From the NCBI RefSeq assembly GCF_000813825.1, contig NZ_JWTA01000008.1, positions 186,001-250,000 on the forward strand: a stretch of 64,000 bases of DNA, given 5' to 3'. A program made the position numbers and the translations under genes. Under the pieces are notes generated by a model. It was not told where the DNA came from. It made no database searches and saw only the letters and a program-made list of their open reading frames with translations. Numbering within the stretch: the stretch's first letter is position 1; every line of letters begins with the position of its first letter. This DNA is from Chryseobacterium taiwanense. Its GTDB lineage: Bacteria > Bacteroidota > Bacteroidia > Flavobacteriales > Weeksellaceae. Positions 27,153-34,758 of this stretch are shown piece by piece.

Positions 27153-28144
27153 TATTCAATTTCAATCTTATGGTAAGCCATCCAGCGTTTCAGGTTTCCA
27201 ACCATTCTTTTTAAATGGTCTTCATTCAAAAATATATTGGTCCAATACTCAAACCTGTCACACTGAACCGCTATATAATAGGTGATGATTGCTAAAGAGA
27301 CAAAAGGGATATATTCCTTTTCTTCATTACTGAGTTCGGTTACGGATTCATAACCTTTCATAAAGCTTTCTACTTTTATTTGATATTCCTCTTCGTTCAG
27401 ATGGGTGGCAAGCAACTGGAACAGGAAATAAGAAATATCAAAACATAAATAGCCGTTGCCGCAAAAATCAAAATCAAAAAATGTGATCCCTTCCTTATCG
27501 TCAATGTGTAAATTATCAAACCAGGCATCCAGATGCACACTTCCGAATCTTGTTTTTAGAGGATCAATATTTTCGAGTTTTGGAAGTAAATAGGAAGACA
27601 GTTTTTCTAAAAATTCAATTTCATCAACATTCGTACTGTAAAATTCTTTTGTTCTCAAAACCGGATTGGTAAGCAGGTTCTGAGTATCGTAGGAGATTCT
27701 TTTCAGTTCAAAATTTTCTGTCGACTGATGAACTTTGGCTAATGCCTGACCAATGAGAAAGCTGGTTTCCGGCGAGAACTTTGCTGCCTTTTTACCTTTT
27801 GCAAAGGAGAATAACACTCCAAATCTTTTTCCTTCAGGTGCTTGGATTTCCTGAATATACTTGTTGAATAGATCCGCAATGGGATAGGCAACCGGTCTGC
27901 CATCTTCTTTTAAGTGGGTTAAAAGCCGTATTTCTTCTTCAATTTCCAATTCAGTACGCCAGTTGTGAGTGTACACTCTGAAAACGTAGCTGGTTTCACC
28001 ATCTTGTACCCTGTATAAATGATTCATCGCCAATCGAATGATGCTGTATTCTGATATTTCGCTGAGTCCATATTGTTGTTGAACAAGCTTGCAAACTGCA
28101 TTGGGGGAAATCGTACTGTTGATCGTCGGGAATATCTCTGTCAT
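27152..28144 (-). CDS. APH-fold phosphotransferase (homoserine kinase/choline kinase-like)
   Basis: 330 residues. Kinase-like APH fold with the catalytic loop VHLDAWFDN (His204, Asp206, Asn211) and the metal-binding FFDFDFCG (Asp224, Asp226). The N-lobe has YVFRVYTHNWRTELEIEEE. Cytoplasmic, no signal peptide. Members of this group phosphorylate small alcohols or amino sugars; the substrate cannot be read from the sequence, and nothing nearby indicates antibiotic resistance. It is followed upstream by the thioredoxin gene in the same direction with a 69-bp gap. Confidence 0.85.
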   Translation of the reverse strand: MTEIFPTINSTISPNAVCKLVQQQYGLSEISEYSIIRLAMNHLYRVQDGETSYVFRVYTHNWRTELEIEEEIRLLTHLKEDGRPVAYPIADLFNKYIQEIQAPEGKRFGVLFSFAKGKKAAKFSPETSFLIGQALAKVHQSTENFELKRISYDTQNLLTNPVLRTKEFYSTNVDEIEFLEKLSSYLLPKLENIDPLKTRFGSVHLDAWFDNLHIDDKEGITFFDFDFCGNGYLCFDISYFLFQLLATHLNEEEYQIKVESFMKGYESVTELSNEEKEYIPFVSLAIITYYIAVQCDRFEYWTNIFLNEDHLKRMVGNLKRWMAYHKIEIE

Positions 28145-28213
28145 TGGTTCTTGAAGGTACAGTGAGGAATGTTGCTAATTTTCTTGAAAATGTTGAACTA
28201 AATTGTTCACTGA

Positions 28214-28777
28214 TTATTTTAACAAAGGAATAATCTTGTTTTCATACATTTTCTTTGAATTTTTCCAATCCTTATTATAGTCTTTCCAATTGCTTACGTA
28301 GACTGTGTTACCGCTTTTATCCATGAGGATAACTTTTGAATAGTCATCGATGTTTTCAAAATTGGGTGGAGTAATTTCGGTAACGAATTTTCTATTTCGT
28401 TTTCCTACTTTTGTTCCGTAGAGTTCATCTTTTAAGACCACATATTTTACTTTTTCATCCGTGTACTTAATAAAGTCGATGGCATTGTTGATTCGTTGAT
28501 CCTGTTCAGCCTCTACCAACAAAACAAATACATCTACCATTCCTGTTTTTTCCAGATCTAAAGTGTCGGGTAAATGCAGTCGGCAAGGTCCGCACCAGGA
28601 AGCAAGGGTATAAAAAATGGTATAAGGCTTTTGAGAATTTTTTGCAATACAAATGAGATCTTCTTTGTCTACCGTTGTAGCGGAAATAAATTTGGACTGC
28701 TGAAGATTACATTGTTCACTTTGTGCTTGTATACCGAATGAAAGTAAAATTGATAAAGAAACCAGGAGTTTTTTCAT
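28214..28777 (-). CDS. Secreted thioredoxin-like protein
   Basis: 187 residues with a signal peptide (ends GIQAQ). The active-site motif WCGPC (Cys62, Cys65) lies in a thioredoxin fold, with a later cis-Pro-type segment (TEITPPNFE). Expected to be a periplasmic thiol-disulphide exchange protein of the TlpA/ResA kind, though somewhat divergent. It is on the minus strand between the APH-fold kinase and the lipase. The 228 bp upstream (28778-29005) show nothing recognisable. Confidence 0.85.
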   Translation of the reverse strand: MKKLLVSLSILLSFGIQAQSEQCNLQQSKFISATTVDKEDLICIAKNSQKPYTIFYTLASWCGPCRLHLPDTLDLEKTGMVDVFVLLVEAEQDQRINNAIDFIKYTDEKVKYVVLKDELYGTKVGKRNRKFVTEITPPNFENIDDYSKVILMDKSGNTVYVSNWKDYNKDWKNSKKMYENKIIPLLK

Positions 28778-29005
28778 GTTATTTTTTAGCGTTTTTAAGG
28801 AGCCTCAAAGATATACAATTCCCTTTAAAATGTAGAGTTTTGATAAGTCAAAACGCTTCCAATTTCTGCGATTTGTTTTTCAGTTATAGTTTAATTATTT
28901 TAAAGATTTTAATACTGAAGGTTATTACTTTAAAACAAATAATAGCCCCACATTTTGTAAGGCATATTATTTAGAATATAAGCCAAGCACTTACTGATGA
29001 CATCA

Positions 29006-30001
29006 TTACGGGCACAATTTTCTCACCTTTCCTTTAAGTTCCATACAGGGAAAATGACCTTTCCCTTCAGATCTTTGATTGATCAACGTTGTAATATTCT
29101 CTTTTTTTCTCAGTAGGTCAATATGGCTCTTCAAGGCATGAAGTTTAAATTCGTTGAAATATTCAGAGAGACTGAACTTCACATAAGCTTCCTGCTCTTT
29201 ATAAACCAAACCATCATTACAGATGCGATAAAATTTCCCAAAATGAGCAGTACCATTACGTCCGGCTCTTGGTACATAGTCTTTGTAGTTTACAATATCA
29301 TAAATAACTGAACCATATTTTTCTCGTAATTCTGTATTCATCTTGCAGGTAACAGCTAATGGTGGTGCAAAATGATAGGCTCCTTTAAAATTTAGCTGGT
29401 TATATTGCAGTGGAACAATAAATAATTGTGATAATGCTGCACCTAGAGAATGCCCGGTTAAGTAAATAGGAAAAGTTTTTATATCAGCTTGCGGATTCGC
29501 CTCGTTAATTTTCTTTTTTATTTCCTCAACTAAATTTTTCTCTTTCATTAAACGGATTAGAGACTTTCTAAAGCCCCCATGTCCGGCAGGGATATATGAT
29601 AATTCTTCATCATAACCATCCGCATTTTGATAATTCCAATATTTCGAGTCCGTAAGCCAATCTTTAAGGATGGAAGGTTCGGTGCCCCTAAAAGCAACGA
29701 TCATAAAGTTTTTATTTGCCCATAATAGCGCTTGATTATGGTGAATCCCATAGGAGTCATCAATTAATTGATAACTTACCGGGCTTTCGGGATACGTTTG
29801 ATTTACCTGTTGTTTCAGAATTTCGATATTGCGCTCGTCCCAATAAGAAACTTCGGAAATCTGTGCACAGAATAATGCCGTTTCTTGGTTATACTCAGAA
29901 AAATCCTGATTAAAATTTGAAGGATTAATATCCGAAAGTAAAATATCCTGTGCAGGATATAGTCCTGCTACAACGAGACAAAGGAACAGTAGTTTTTTCA
30001 T
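29006..30001 (-). CDS. Secreted class 3 lipase
   Basis: 331 residues with a signal peptide (ends GLYPAQ). Lipase class 3 (fungal lipase-like) alpha/beta-hydrolase with the oxyanion-hole segment VAFRGTEP, nucleophile elbow TGHSLGAAL (Ser185), acid NYKDYVPR (Asp241) and a candidate catalytic His293 (LKSHIDL). It probably hydrolyses acylglycerols or phospholipids outside the cytoplasm. A single-gene unit on the minus strand. Confidence 0.9.
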   Translation of the reverse strand: MKKLLFLCLVVAGLYPAQDILLSDINPSNFNQDFSEYNQETALFCAQISEVSYWDERNIEILKQQVNQTYPESPVSYQLIDDSYGIHHNQALLWANKNFMIVAFRGTEPSILKDWLTDSKYWNYQNADGYDEELSYIPAGHGGFRKSLIRLMKEKNLVEEIKKKINEANPQADIKTFPIYLTGHSLGAALSQLFIVPLQYNQLNFKGAYHFAPPLAVTCKMNTELREKYGSVIYDIVNYKDYVPRAGRNGTAHFGKFYRICNDGLVYKEQEAYVKFSLSEYFNEFKLHALKSHIDLLRKKENITTLINQRSEGKGHFPCMELKGKVRKLCP

Positions 30002-30318
30002 AGCTTTAGTTTTACACTAAATTACTCTAATACAGCAGATCTTAAAATACCACTTTTGTAGTATATTTTTAAAACTTAAGTTGCCGAGAAATTTTAATAA
30101 AAAATAAATGAAGAGATCTAATAATGGGTAAAAATATAACCAACCGGTATTGATTGTTCTGCTGTCGTTTGATAAATGGGAAACAATAATCCGTTGTTTT
30201 TGCAAAGTATCAATGATTGTTTCATTTTGTGTTCGGAACTTTGATACAATAAATTTAATTCTCTTTCGTTTGAAATATAACACAAAAACTTGATTCTTTT
30301 AATTTTAAAAAACACAAT
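30002..30318. other. Divergent intergenic region
   Basis: 317 bp between the lipase and the small HTH gene. Short open frames on the minus strand here have biased Lys/Phe/Ile content and no start context or homology, so I treat the stretch as non-coding. No clear promoter or RNA seen. Confidence 0.4.
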
Positions 30319-30582
30319 ATGAAAAAGAGATCAGGTACATCTATGTATGATGATGAACTGTTGAATACCATTTTAGCAGTCTTTGAAGAAATTTTAAACA
30401 CCCTAAAGGAGAATCAGACTCACGATTCCCAGTACTATGACAGCGCCGATGTCAAAAGGCTTCTGAACATCAGCGACAGCACCTTATTCCGGATCCGGAA
30501 ATCTCAGAATATTCCCTACGTTAAAATCGGACGGAAAATATTCTATCCCAAATCGTTTTTCAAAGATATTCTCAAAAAATAA
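30319..30582 (+). CDS. Small helix-turn-helix DNA-binding protein (excisionase/MerR-like)
   Basis: 87 residues. The C-terminal half (YYDSADVKRLLNISDSTLFR ... YVKIGRKIFYPKSFF) is a winged-helix HTH_17 type domain used by excisionase-like and MerR-like DNA-binding proteins. The N-terminal half is a short acidic helix. Such proteins are often found in mobile elements, but no integrase is nearby. It has a 659-bp empty downstream region. Confidence 0.8.
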   Translation: MKKRSGTSMYDDELLNTILAVFEEILNTLKENQTHDSQYYDSADVKRLLNISDSTLFRIRKSQNIPYVKIGRKIFYPKSFFKDILKK

Positions 30583-30813
30583 GAGTATTTTTTGGAGCTG
30601 AATTTTTTTATTTGAACCACAAAAGGTTCAGACGTTAGAACTGTGTATAAACCAGTAAAAAATATGCAGGATTGAAGATAATTAAGAATATCTTCAGGCA
30701 GTATTATGATAATGCAAAAATAGGATTTGTATTTATTTACTCTCTTAATTCTCTTAATGGTTCAAAAGGTTATCTATAAAATTTTTTGGCGACTCTATAC
30801 AATTTTAAACTCT

Positions 30814-30886
30814 TGTCATTCTGACGAAGGAAGAATCTTATGATAGCCTAGATTCTTCATTTCACTGCGTTACATTCAGAATGACA
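30814..30886. repeat. Palindromic intergenic repeat (REP/MITE-like)
   Basis: Terminal inverted repeats TGTCATTCTGA ... TCAGAATGACA enclose GAAGAATCT and AGATTCTTC as an inner inverted pair. This GTCATTCTGA(c)GAAG...AATCT form resembles intergenic palindromic repeats common in Flavobacteriia genomes. It carries no gene. Confidence 0.7.
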
Positions 30887-31043
30887 GTTTCATAACAATT
30901 AAGGCAGCAGAATGAATGTGAAATTGTATATAATGATCATTTTTTTTATTTGAATGATTAAGAGTATACATTTAAAAAGCTTCAAAAATCACTATTAAAA
31001 ATCTAGAATCCAATCATTTTTTTTCAACAATCCTTCGACTGTT

Positions 31044-31116
31044 GTTCGGAAGTTCTTCGGAAAAAGTACCATTTTTCCGAAGCCGACCCGAAGGTGATCC
31101 GAAGAAGACCCGAAGA
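31044..31116. repeat. CCGAAG/TTCGG repeat cluster with perfect hairpin
   Basis: CTTCGGAAAAA (31055-31065) and TTTTTCCGAAG (31072-31082) form a perfect 11-bp stem with a 6-nt loop. Several further CCGAAG copies follow within 40 bp. It is not followed by a T-run, so it is not a normal terminator. It lies about 160 bp upstream of the DUF6266 gene. Confidence 0.6.
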
Positions 31117-31241
31117 AATGCGGTGCAATACCAGTCAAAACTAATCAAAACACGTCAAAGCCGGTCATTATTTTCACAAGGGATTGAAAATGAGAATTTC
31201 CGCTCTACCTTCGTCTCAGTTAATCCATAAAACACAAACAA

Positions 31242-31883
31242 ATGGCTAGAATAACAAAAGGAATCCTTGGGGGATTCTCAGGAAAAGTAGGAACGGTGGT
31301 AGGAGCCAACTGGCGCGGACAAGATATCATCAGAAGTACGCCCAAACCGAGCAGCAGACCTCCCAGTGACAAACAGCTTCTGCAACAGACAAAGTTCAAA
31401 CTGGTGATCAGTTTTCTGCAGCCCGTTAAAAATATCCAGACCAAATATTTCGGATCGGGAAGCGGCTCCAAATCGAGAGTGAATATGGCGGTTTCCTACA
31501 CCATTAATGAGGCAGTACAGATGGTAGGAGATGTTGCCGAGCTGATCTACAACAAGGTACTGATTACCAAAGGCGATCTGGCAGGATTTCAAAATGTAAC
31601 TGCCGCTCCGCAAGCCGGAAACGGAATCAGCCTGAACTGGGAAGATAATTCGGCACAGGGCAATGCAGATGCCACAGACCTAACCAATGCTGTATGCTAC
31701 TGCGAAGAACTGGGAAGTTTTGAGATTTTCGAATCGGTGGCGGAAAGGAGTGTGTTAACGGCAAATGTCACACTTCCGGCTTATTATGCAGGAAAGGAAA
31801 TTCAGCTCTGGGTCTTCTTTCATAACGCGAAAGAAACGCTCGCCTGCAACAGTGCGTATCTCGGAAGTCTGACTTTAATTTAA
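31242..31883 (+). CDS. DUF6266 family protein
   Basis: 213 residues beginning MARITKGILGGFSGKVGTVV, the characteristic start of the Bacteroidota DUF6266 family. Central helical segment (SRVNMAVSYTINEAVQ), then beta-rich C-terminal part ending in LGSLTLI. No signal peptide. The role of the family is unknown. Codon use is GC-richer than the surrounding sequence. It ends at its own terminator (31888-31918) and is preceded by the CCGAAG-rich hairpin region. Confidence 0.85.
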   Translation: MARITKGILGGFSGKVGTVVGANWRGQDIIRSTPKPSSRPPSDKQLLQQTKFKLVISFLQPVKNIQTKYFGSGSGSKSRVNMAVSYTINEAVQMVGDVAELIYNKVLITKGDLAGFQNVTAAPQAGNGISLNWEDNSAQGNADATDLTNAVCYCEELGSFEIFESVAERSVLTANVTLPAYYAGKEIQLWVFFHNAKETLACNSAYLGSLTLI

Positions 31884-31887
31884 ATGT

Positions 31888-31918
31888 AATCTCTACTCGA
31901 AAGGGTGGAGATTTTTTT
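31888..31918 (+). terminator. Terminator of the DUF6266 gene
   Basis: AATCTCTACTC / GGGTGGAGATT imperfect stem with GAAA-type loop, followed by seven T. Confidence 0.75.
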
Positions 31919-31999
31919 AGTTATTAGAATAACTTCATTTTTTATAAAAAAAATAGTGGCAAAATACGGGAAACCATAAAATAAAATTTACCTTTTTGT

Positions 32000-32007
32000 T
32001 ATATTTG
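32000..32007 (+). promoter_or_regulatory. -7 box upstream of the defence-like gene cluster
   Basis: TATATTTG matches TAnnTTTG. It is 185 bp before the ATG of the MazG-like gene; the intervening leader (part of the 309-bp gap 31884-32192) shows no ORF. No -33 TTG at normal spacing. Confidence 0.4.
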
Positions 32008-32192
32008 AATGAGGTAAAACTAATAACTTATCTATGATTATGGGCTAGTGAATTGTCTTTGTCTTTTGCTTAAACCATTTTCGTTATTAAAAATATTGTT
32101 TTTGAATATGAAGATTAGCCTGTACAATTTTTAGTCAAAACAGTTTAATTAGGTTTGAAAGTTTAGGTTTTATTATACATAAATTATAAAAT

Positions 32193-32522
32193 ATGAATGA
32201 TTTTAATACACTTATAAAAGAGATCGTGCGCTTTAGAAATGAAAGAGATTGGGAGCAGTTTCATAATTCGAAGGATTTGGCGGTTGCATTATCTATTGAA
32301 GCTTCAGAACTTTTAGAGTTGTTTTTGTGGAAAAACAATGAAGATTTTAAGATTGATAAACTTAAAGAAGAATTGGCAGATGTGCTCATGTACGCTTTTC
32401 TTTTAGCCGATAAACATGATTTGAATATTATTGAAATTATTCAGGATAAAATCAGAAAAAATGCAGAAAAATATCCGGTTGATAAATCAAAAGGGAACGC
32501 AACGAAATATAATGAATTGTAG
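32193..32522 (+). CDS. MazG-like nucleotide pyrophosphohydrolase
   Basis: 109 residues, the usual size of small MazG-like/dCTPase-type all-alpha NTP pyrophosphohydrolases. The metal-binding ExxE...ExxD pattern is complete: Glu36/Glu39 in SIEASELLE and Glu60/Asp63 in EELADVLMY. These enzymes hydrolyse (d)NTPs to (d)NMP plus pyrophosphate. It begins a same-strand cluster and lies 16 bp before the helicase fusion gene, so it is probably part of the same defence-like operon. It could act in nucleotide depletion or clean-up during phage response; that role is inference. Confidence 0.9.
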   Translation: MNDFNTLIKEIVRFRNERDWEQFHNSKDLAVALSIEASELLELFLWKNNEDFKIDKLKEELADVLMYAFLLADKHDLNIIEIIQDKIRKNAEKYPVDKSKGNATKYNEL

Positions 32523-32538
32523 AATCAATATTTTTTAA

Positions 32539-34707
32539 ATGAGCTTTTCTATACAGCAATATTCTTTTGATCATACTTTAGAATCTACAATCATTGAAAA
32601 TCATCGGGAATTTCTTAATTGGCCTCTGGTTTATTTTTTAGAGGAAAACAAAACCAAGGAAGCATATGTAGGAGAAACAACGGATGTTCTTACAAGATTA
32701 AAAACACATTTCAAAACGAAAAAAAAACAAAGATTAAGTACTGTAAATTTAATTTTAAGTGATAGGTTCAATAAATCTGCAACATTGGATGTTGAATCAA
32801 ATCTTATCAAATATATTTCTGCAGACGGAGTGTATTCTCTGCAAAACGGAAACTTAGGTATTTCTAACCACCAATTTTATCAGAAAAAAGAAGTGTATTG
32901 GGAACAGTTCAAAGATATTTGGACTGAACTAAGGAGCCTGGGTATTGCCAGACATTCTCTTGATTACATAGATAATTCCGATTTATTCAAATATTCACCA
33001 TATAAGTCATTATCAAGAGAACAAATTTTGGGGCTCAAAATGATTCTCCAATGCCTTCTTGATGATAAAGCAAAAGTGAGTTTGATAGAAGGAGGTGCAG
33101 GAACTGGTAAATCAATACTGGCAATTTTTCTGTTCAAGCTTTTAAAAACAGATTTGAATGATTTTAATTACTCTGATTTTGATGAAGAGGATGAAGAGTT
33201 GTTTCATCTTTTACAAAATGTCAAAGCAAAATATGGAGATTTGAATATGGCATTGGTGATACCTATGGCTTCTTTCAGAAAAACAATTTCCAATGTGTTT
33301 AAGAATATCAAAGGCTTATCTCAAAAGATGGTCATCGGACCTTCAGAGATTACCAAACAGAAATATGATTTACTCATAGTAGATGAGGGGCATCGTCTGA
33401 GAAGAAGAGTTAATCTGGGTTCTTATTTTGGAACTTTTGATAAAAACAGTGAGCTTTTAGGATTGGATAAAATGACTACTTCCGAATTGGACTGGATTCA
33501 ATTACAAAGTGATAAATCAATTATTTTCTACGACCAGTTTCAGTCCATCAAACCATCCGACGCTACTCCGGAGAGTTTTTATGCTTTAAAACATTTACCT
33601 AGTACTCGTAATGAAAAACTAATTACCCAATTCAGGGTCAAAGGTGGTAATCAATATGTGAAGTTGGTTCATCAGCTGTTTGATAAAGGAGAGCTGACAG
33701 AACTAAATCGACAAAATGTAGGATTTTACGATTTCAAATTATTTGATGATTTAAATGAGATGGTCGAACAGATTCATTTGAAAGAAAAGCAAAAAGGATT
33801 ATCCAGAATGGTTGCGGGGTTTGCTTGGGAGTGGATTTCTAAAAGTGACAGATCAAAATTTGATATCGTGATCAATGACACCTCATTACAATGGAACAGT
33901 ACCGTTACTGATTGGGTGAATTCACCAAATGCAATCAATGAGGTAGGGTGCATACATACTACGCAGGGCTACGACTTAAATTATACGGGAGTTATTATTG
34001 GTCCTGAATTAGATTATGATTTTGAGACCAATCAATTGGTTGTATACAAGGAACACTATAAGGATAAAAACGGTAAAAACTCAATTAGCAATCCTGAGGA
34101 TTTATTGGATTATGTAATTAATATCTATAAAACTATTCTTTTGCGAGGAATTGAAGGCACATTTATCTATGTCTGCAATCCTAATTTGAGAAAATATTTT
34201 GCACAGATCATTCCGTCATTTAAAAATTCTAAAGATGAGGTGCGAAACTACACTGTAGTTAATATTCCAAATGAATTTACAGTTCCTTATTATGATCTTG
34301 AGATTGCAGCAGGACAATTTTCTGATTTGCAGTCAGTAGAAGAAGTAAAATATATCGAATTAAAAAACATCACCAATCACACTGAATACTTTGTCTGCAA
34401 AGTAGTAGGAGAGTCTATGAACAAAGTTATTCCCAATGATAGTCTGTGCTTATTTAAAAAATATACAACAGGCAGTCGTAATGGGTTGATCACTTTGGTT
34501 GAAGGTACTGATATCTTTGATAGTGAAACTGGTGCAAACTACACCATAAAAGAGTATACAAGCAAAAAAACTATAGATGATGAAGGGTGGCATCATGAGG
34601 AAATTACTTTGAAGCCATTATCTACACAATCTTTTGAGCCTATTGTGTTGAGGGATGAGGAGACGATGAATTTTAGGGTGATTGGGGTGTTTGATAAAAT
34701 AATATGA
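32539..34707 (+). CDS. GIY-YIG / DUF2075 helicase / S24-like peptidase fusion
   Basis: 722 residues with three recognisable parts. Residues about 28-95 form a GIY-YIG nuclease-like domain (PLVYFLEE ... AYVGETTDVLTRLKTHF, Glu86 in LDVESNL). Residues about 155-560 are a superfamily 1-like DUF2075 P-loop ATPase with Walker A GGAGTGKS (185-192), Walker B LLIVDEGH (278-285) and a late motif TTQGYDLNYTG. Residues about 600-722 resemble an S24/LexA-type domain: VVGESMNKVIPND places Ser626 as catalytic serine and NYTIKEY places Lys671 as the general base, 45 residues apart. GIY-YIG plus DUF2075 proteins are found in restriction/defence neighbourhoods; the peptidase-like tail suggests damage-triggered control, which is inference. 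Confidence 0.8.
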   Translation: MSFSIQQYSFDHTLESTIIENHREFLNWPLVYFLEENKTKEAYVGETTDVLTRLKTHFKTKKKQRLSTVNLILSDRFNKSATLDVESNLIKYISADGVYSLQNGNLGISNHQFYQKKEVYWEQFKDIWTELRSLGIARHSLDYIDNSDLFKYSPYKSLSREQILGLKMILQCLLDDKAKVSLIEGGAGTGKSILAIFLFKLLKTDLNDFNYSDFDEEDEELFHLLQNVKAKYGDLNMALVIPMASFRKTISNVFKNIKGLSQKMVIGPSEITKQKYDLLIVDEGHRLRRRVNLGSYFGTFDKNSELLGLDKMTTSELDWIQLQSDKSIIFYDQFQSIKPSDATPESFYALKHLPSTRNEKLITQFRVKGGNQYVKLVHQLFDKGELTELNRQNVGFYDFKLFDDLNEMVEQIHLKEKQKGLSRMVAGFAWEWISKSDRSKFDIVINDTSLQWNSTVTDWVNSPNAINEVGCIHTTQGYDLNYTGVIIGPELDYDFETNQLVVYKEHYKDKNGKNSISNPEDLLDYVINIYKTILLRGIEGTFIYVCNPNLRKYFAQIIPSFKNSKDEVRNYTVVNIPNEFTVPYYDLEIAAGQFSDLQSVEEVKYIELKNITNHTEYFVCKVVGESMNKVIPNDSLCLFKKYTTGSRNGLITLVEGTDIFDSETGANYTIKEYTSKKTIDDEGWHHEEITLKPLSTQSFEPIVLRDEETMNFRVIGVFDKII

Positions 34708-34758
34708 AGTAAAAAAATAATAAGAAACTAAAACTGATAACTATAAAAACTTATTACT

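Larger units (their letters stand above)
30583..31241. other. Long non-coding region with an inverted repeat and a repeat-rich hairpin
   Basis: 659 bp without a credible gene; a 62-residue frame at 31042-31230 is Arg/Ser-rich and not convincing. It contains the dispersed-type inverted repeat at 30814-30886 and the CCGAAG-rich segment at 31044-31116. Confidence 0.55.

Noticed and set aside
27152..28144. Aminoglycoside resistance gene
   Set aside because: The APH fold is present, but the sequence features are those of the broad homoserine/choline kinase-like group and there is no resistance context.
30017..30315. Minus-strand frames upstream of the small HTH gene
   Set aside because: Two overlapping frames of about 65-88 residues rich in Phe/Ile/Lys with no signal or domain; AT-rich spacer gives such frames by chance.
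31042..31230. 62-residue plus-strand frame upstream of the DUF6266 gene
   Set aside because: Composed mostly of the CCGAAG repeat region, with unnatural composition and no recognisable domain.
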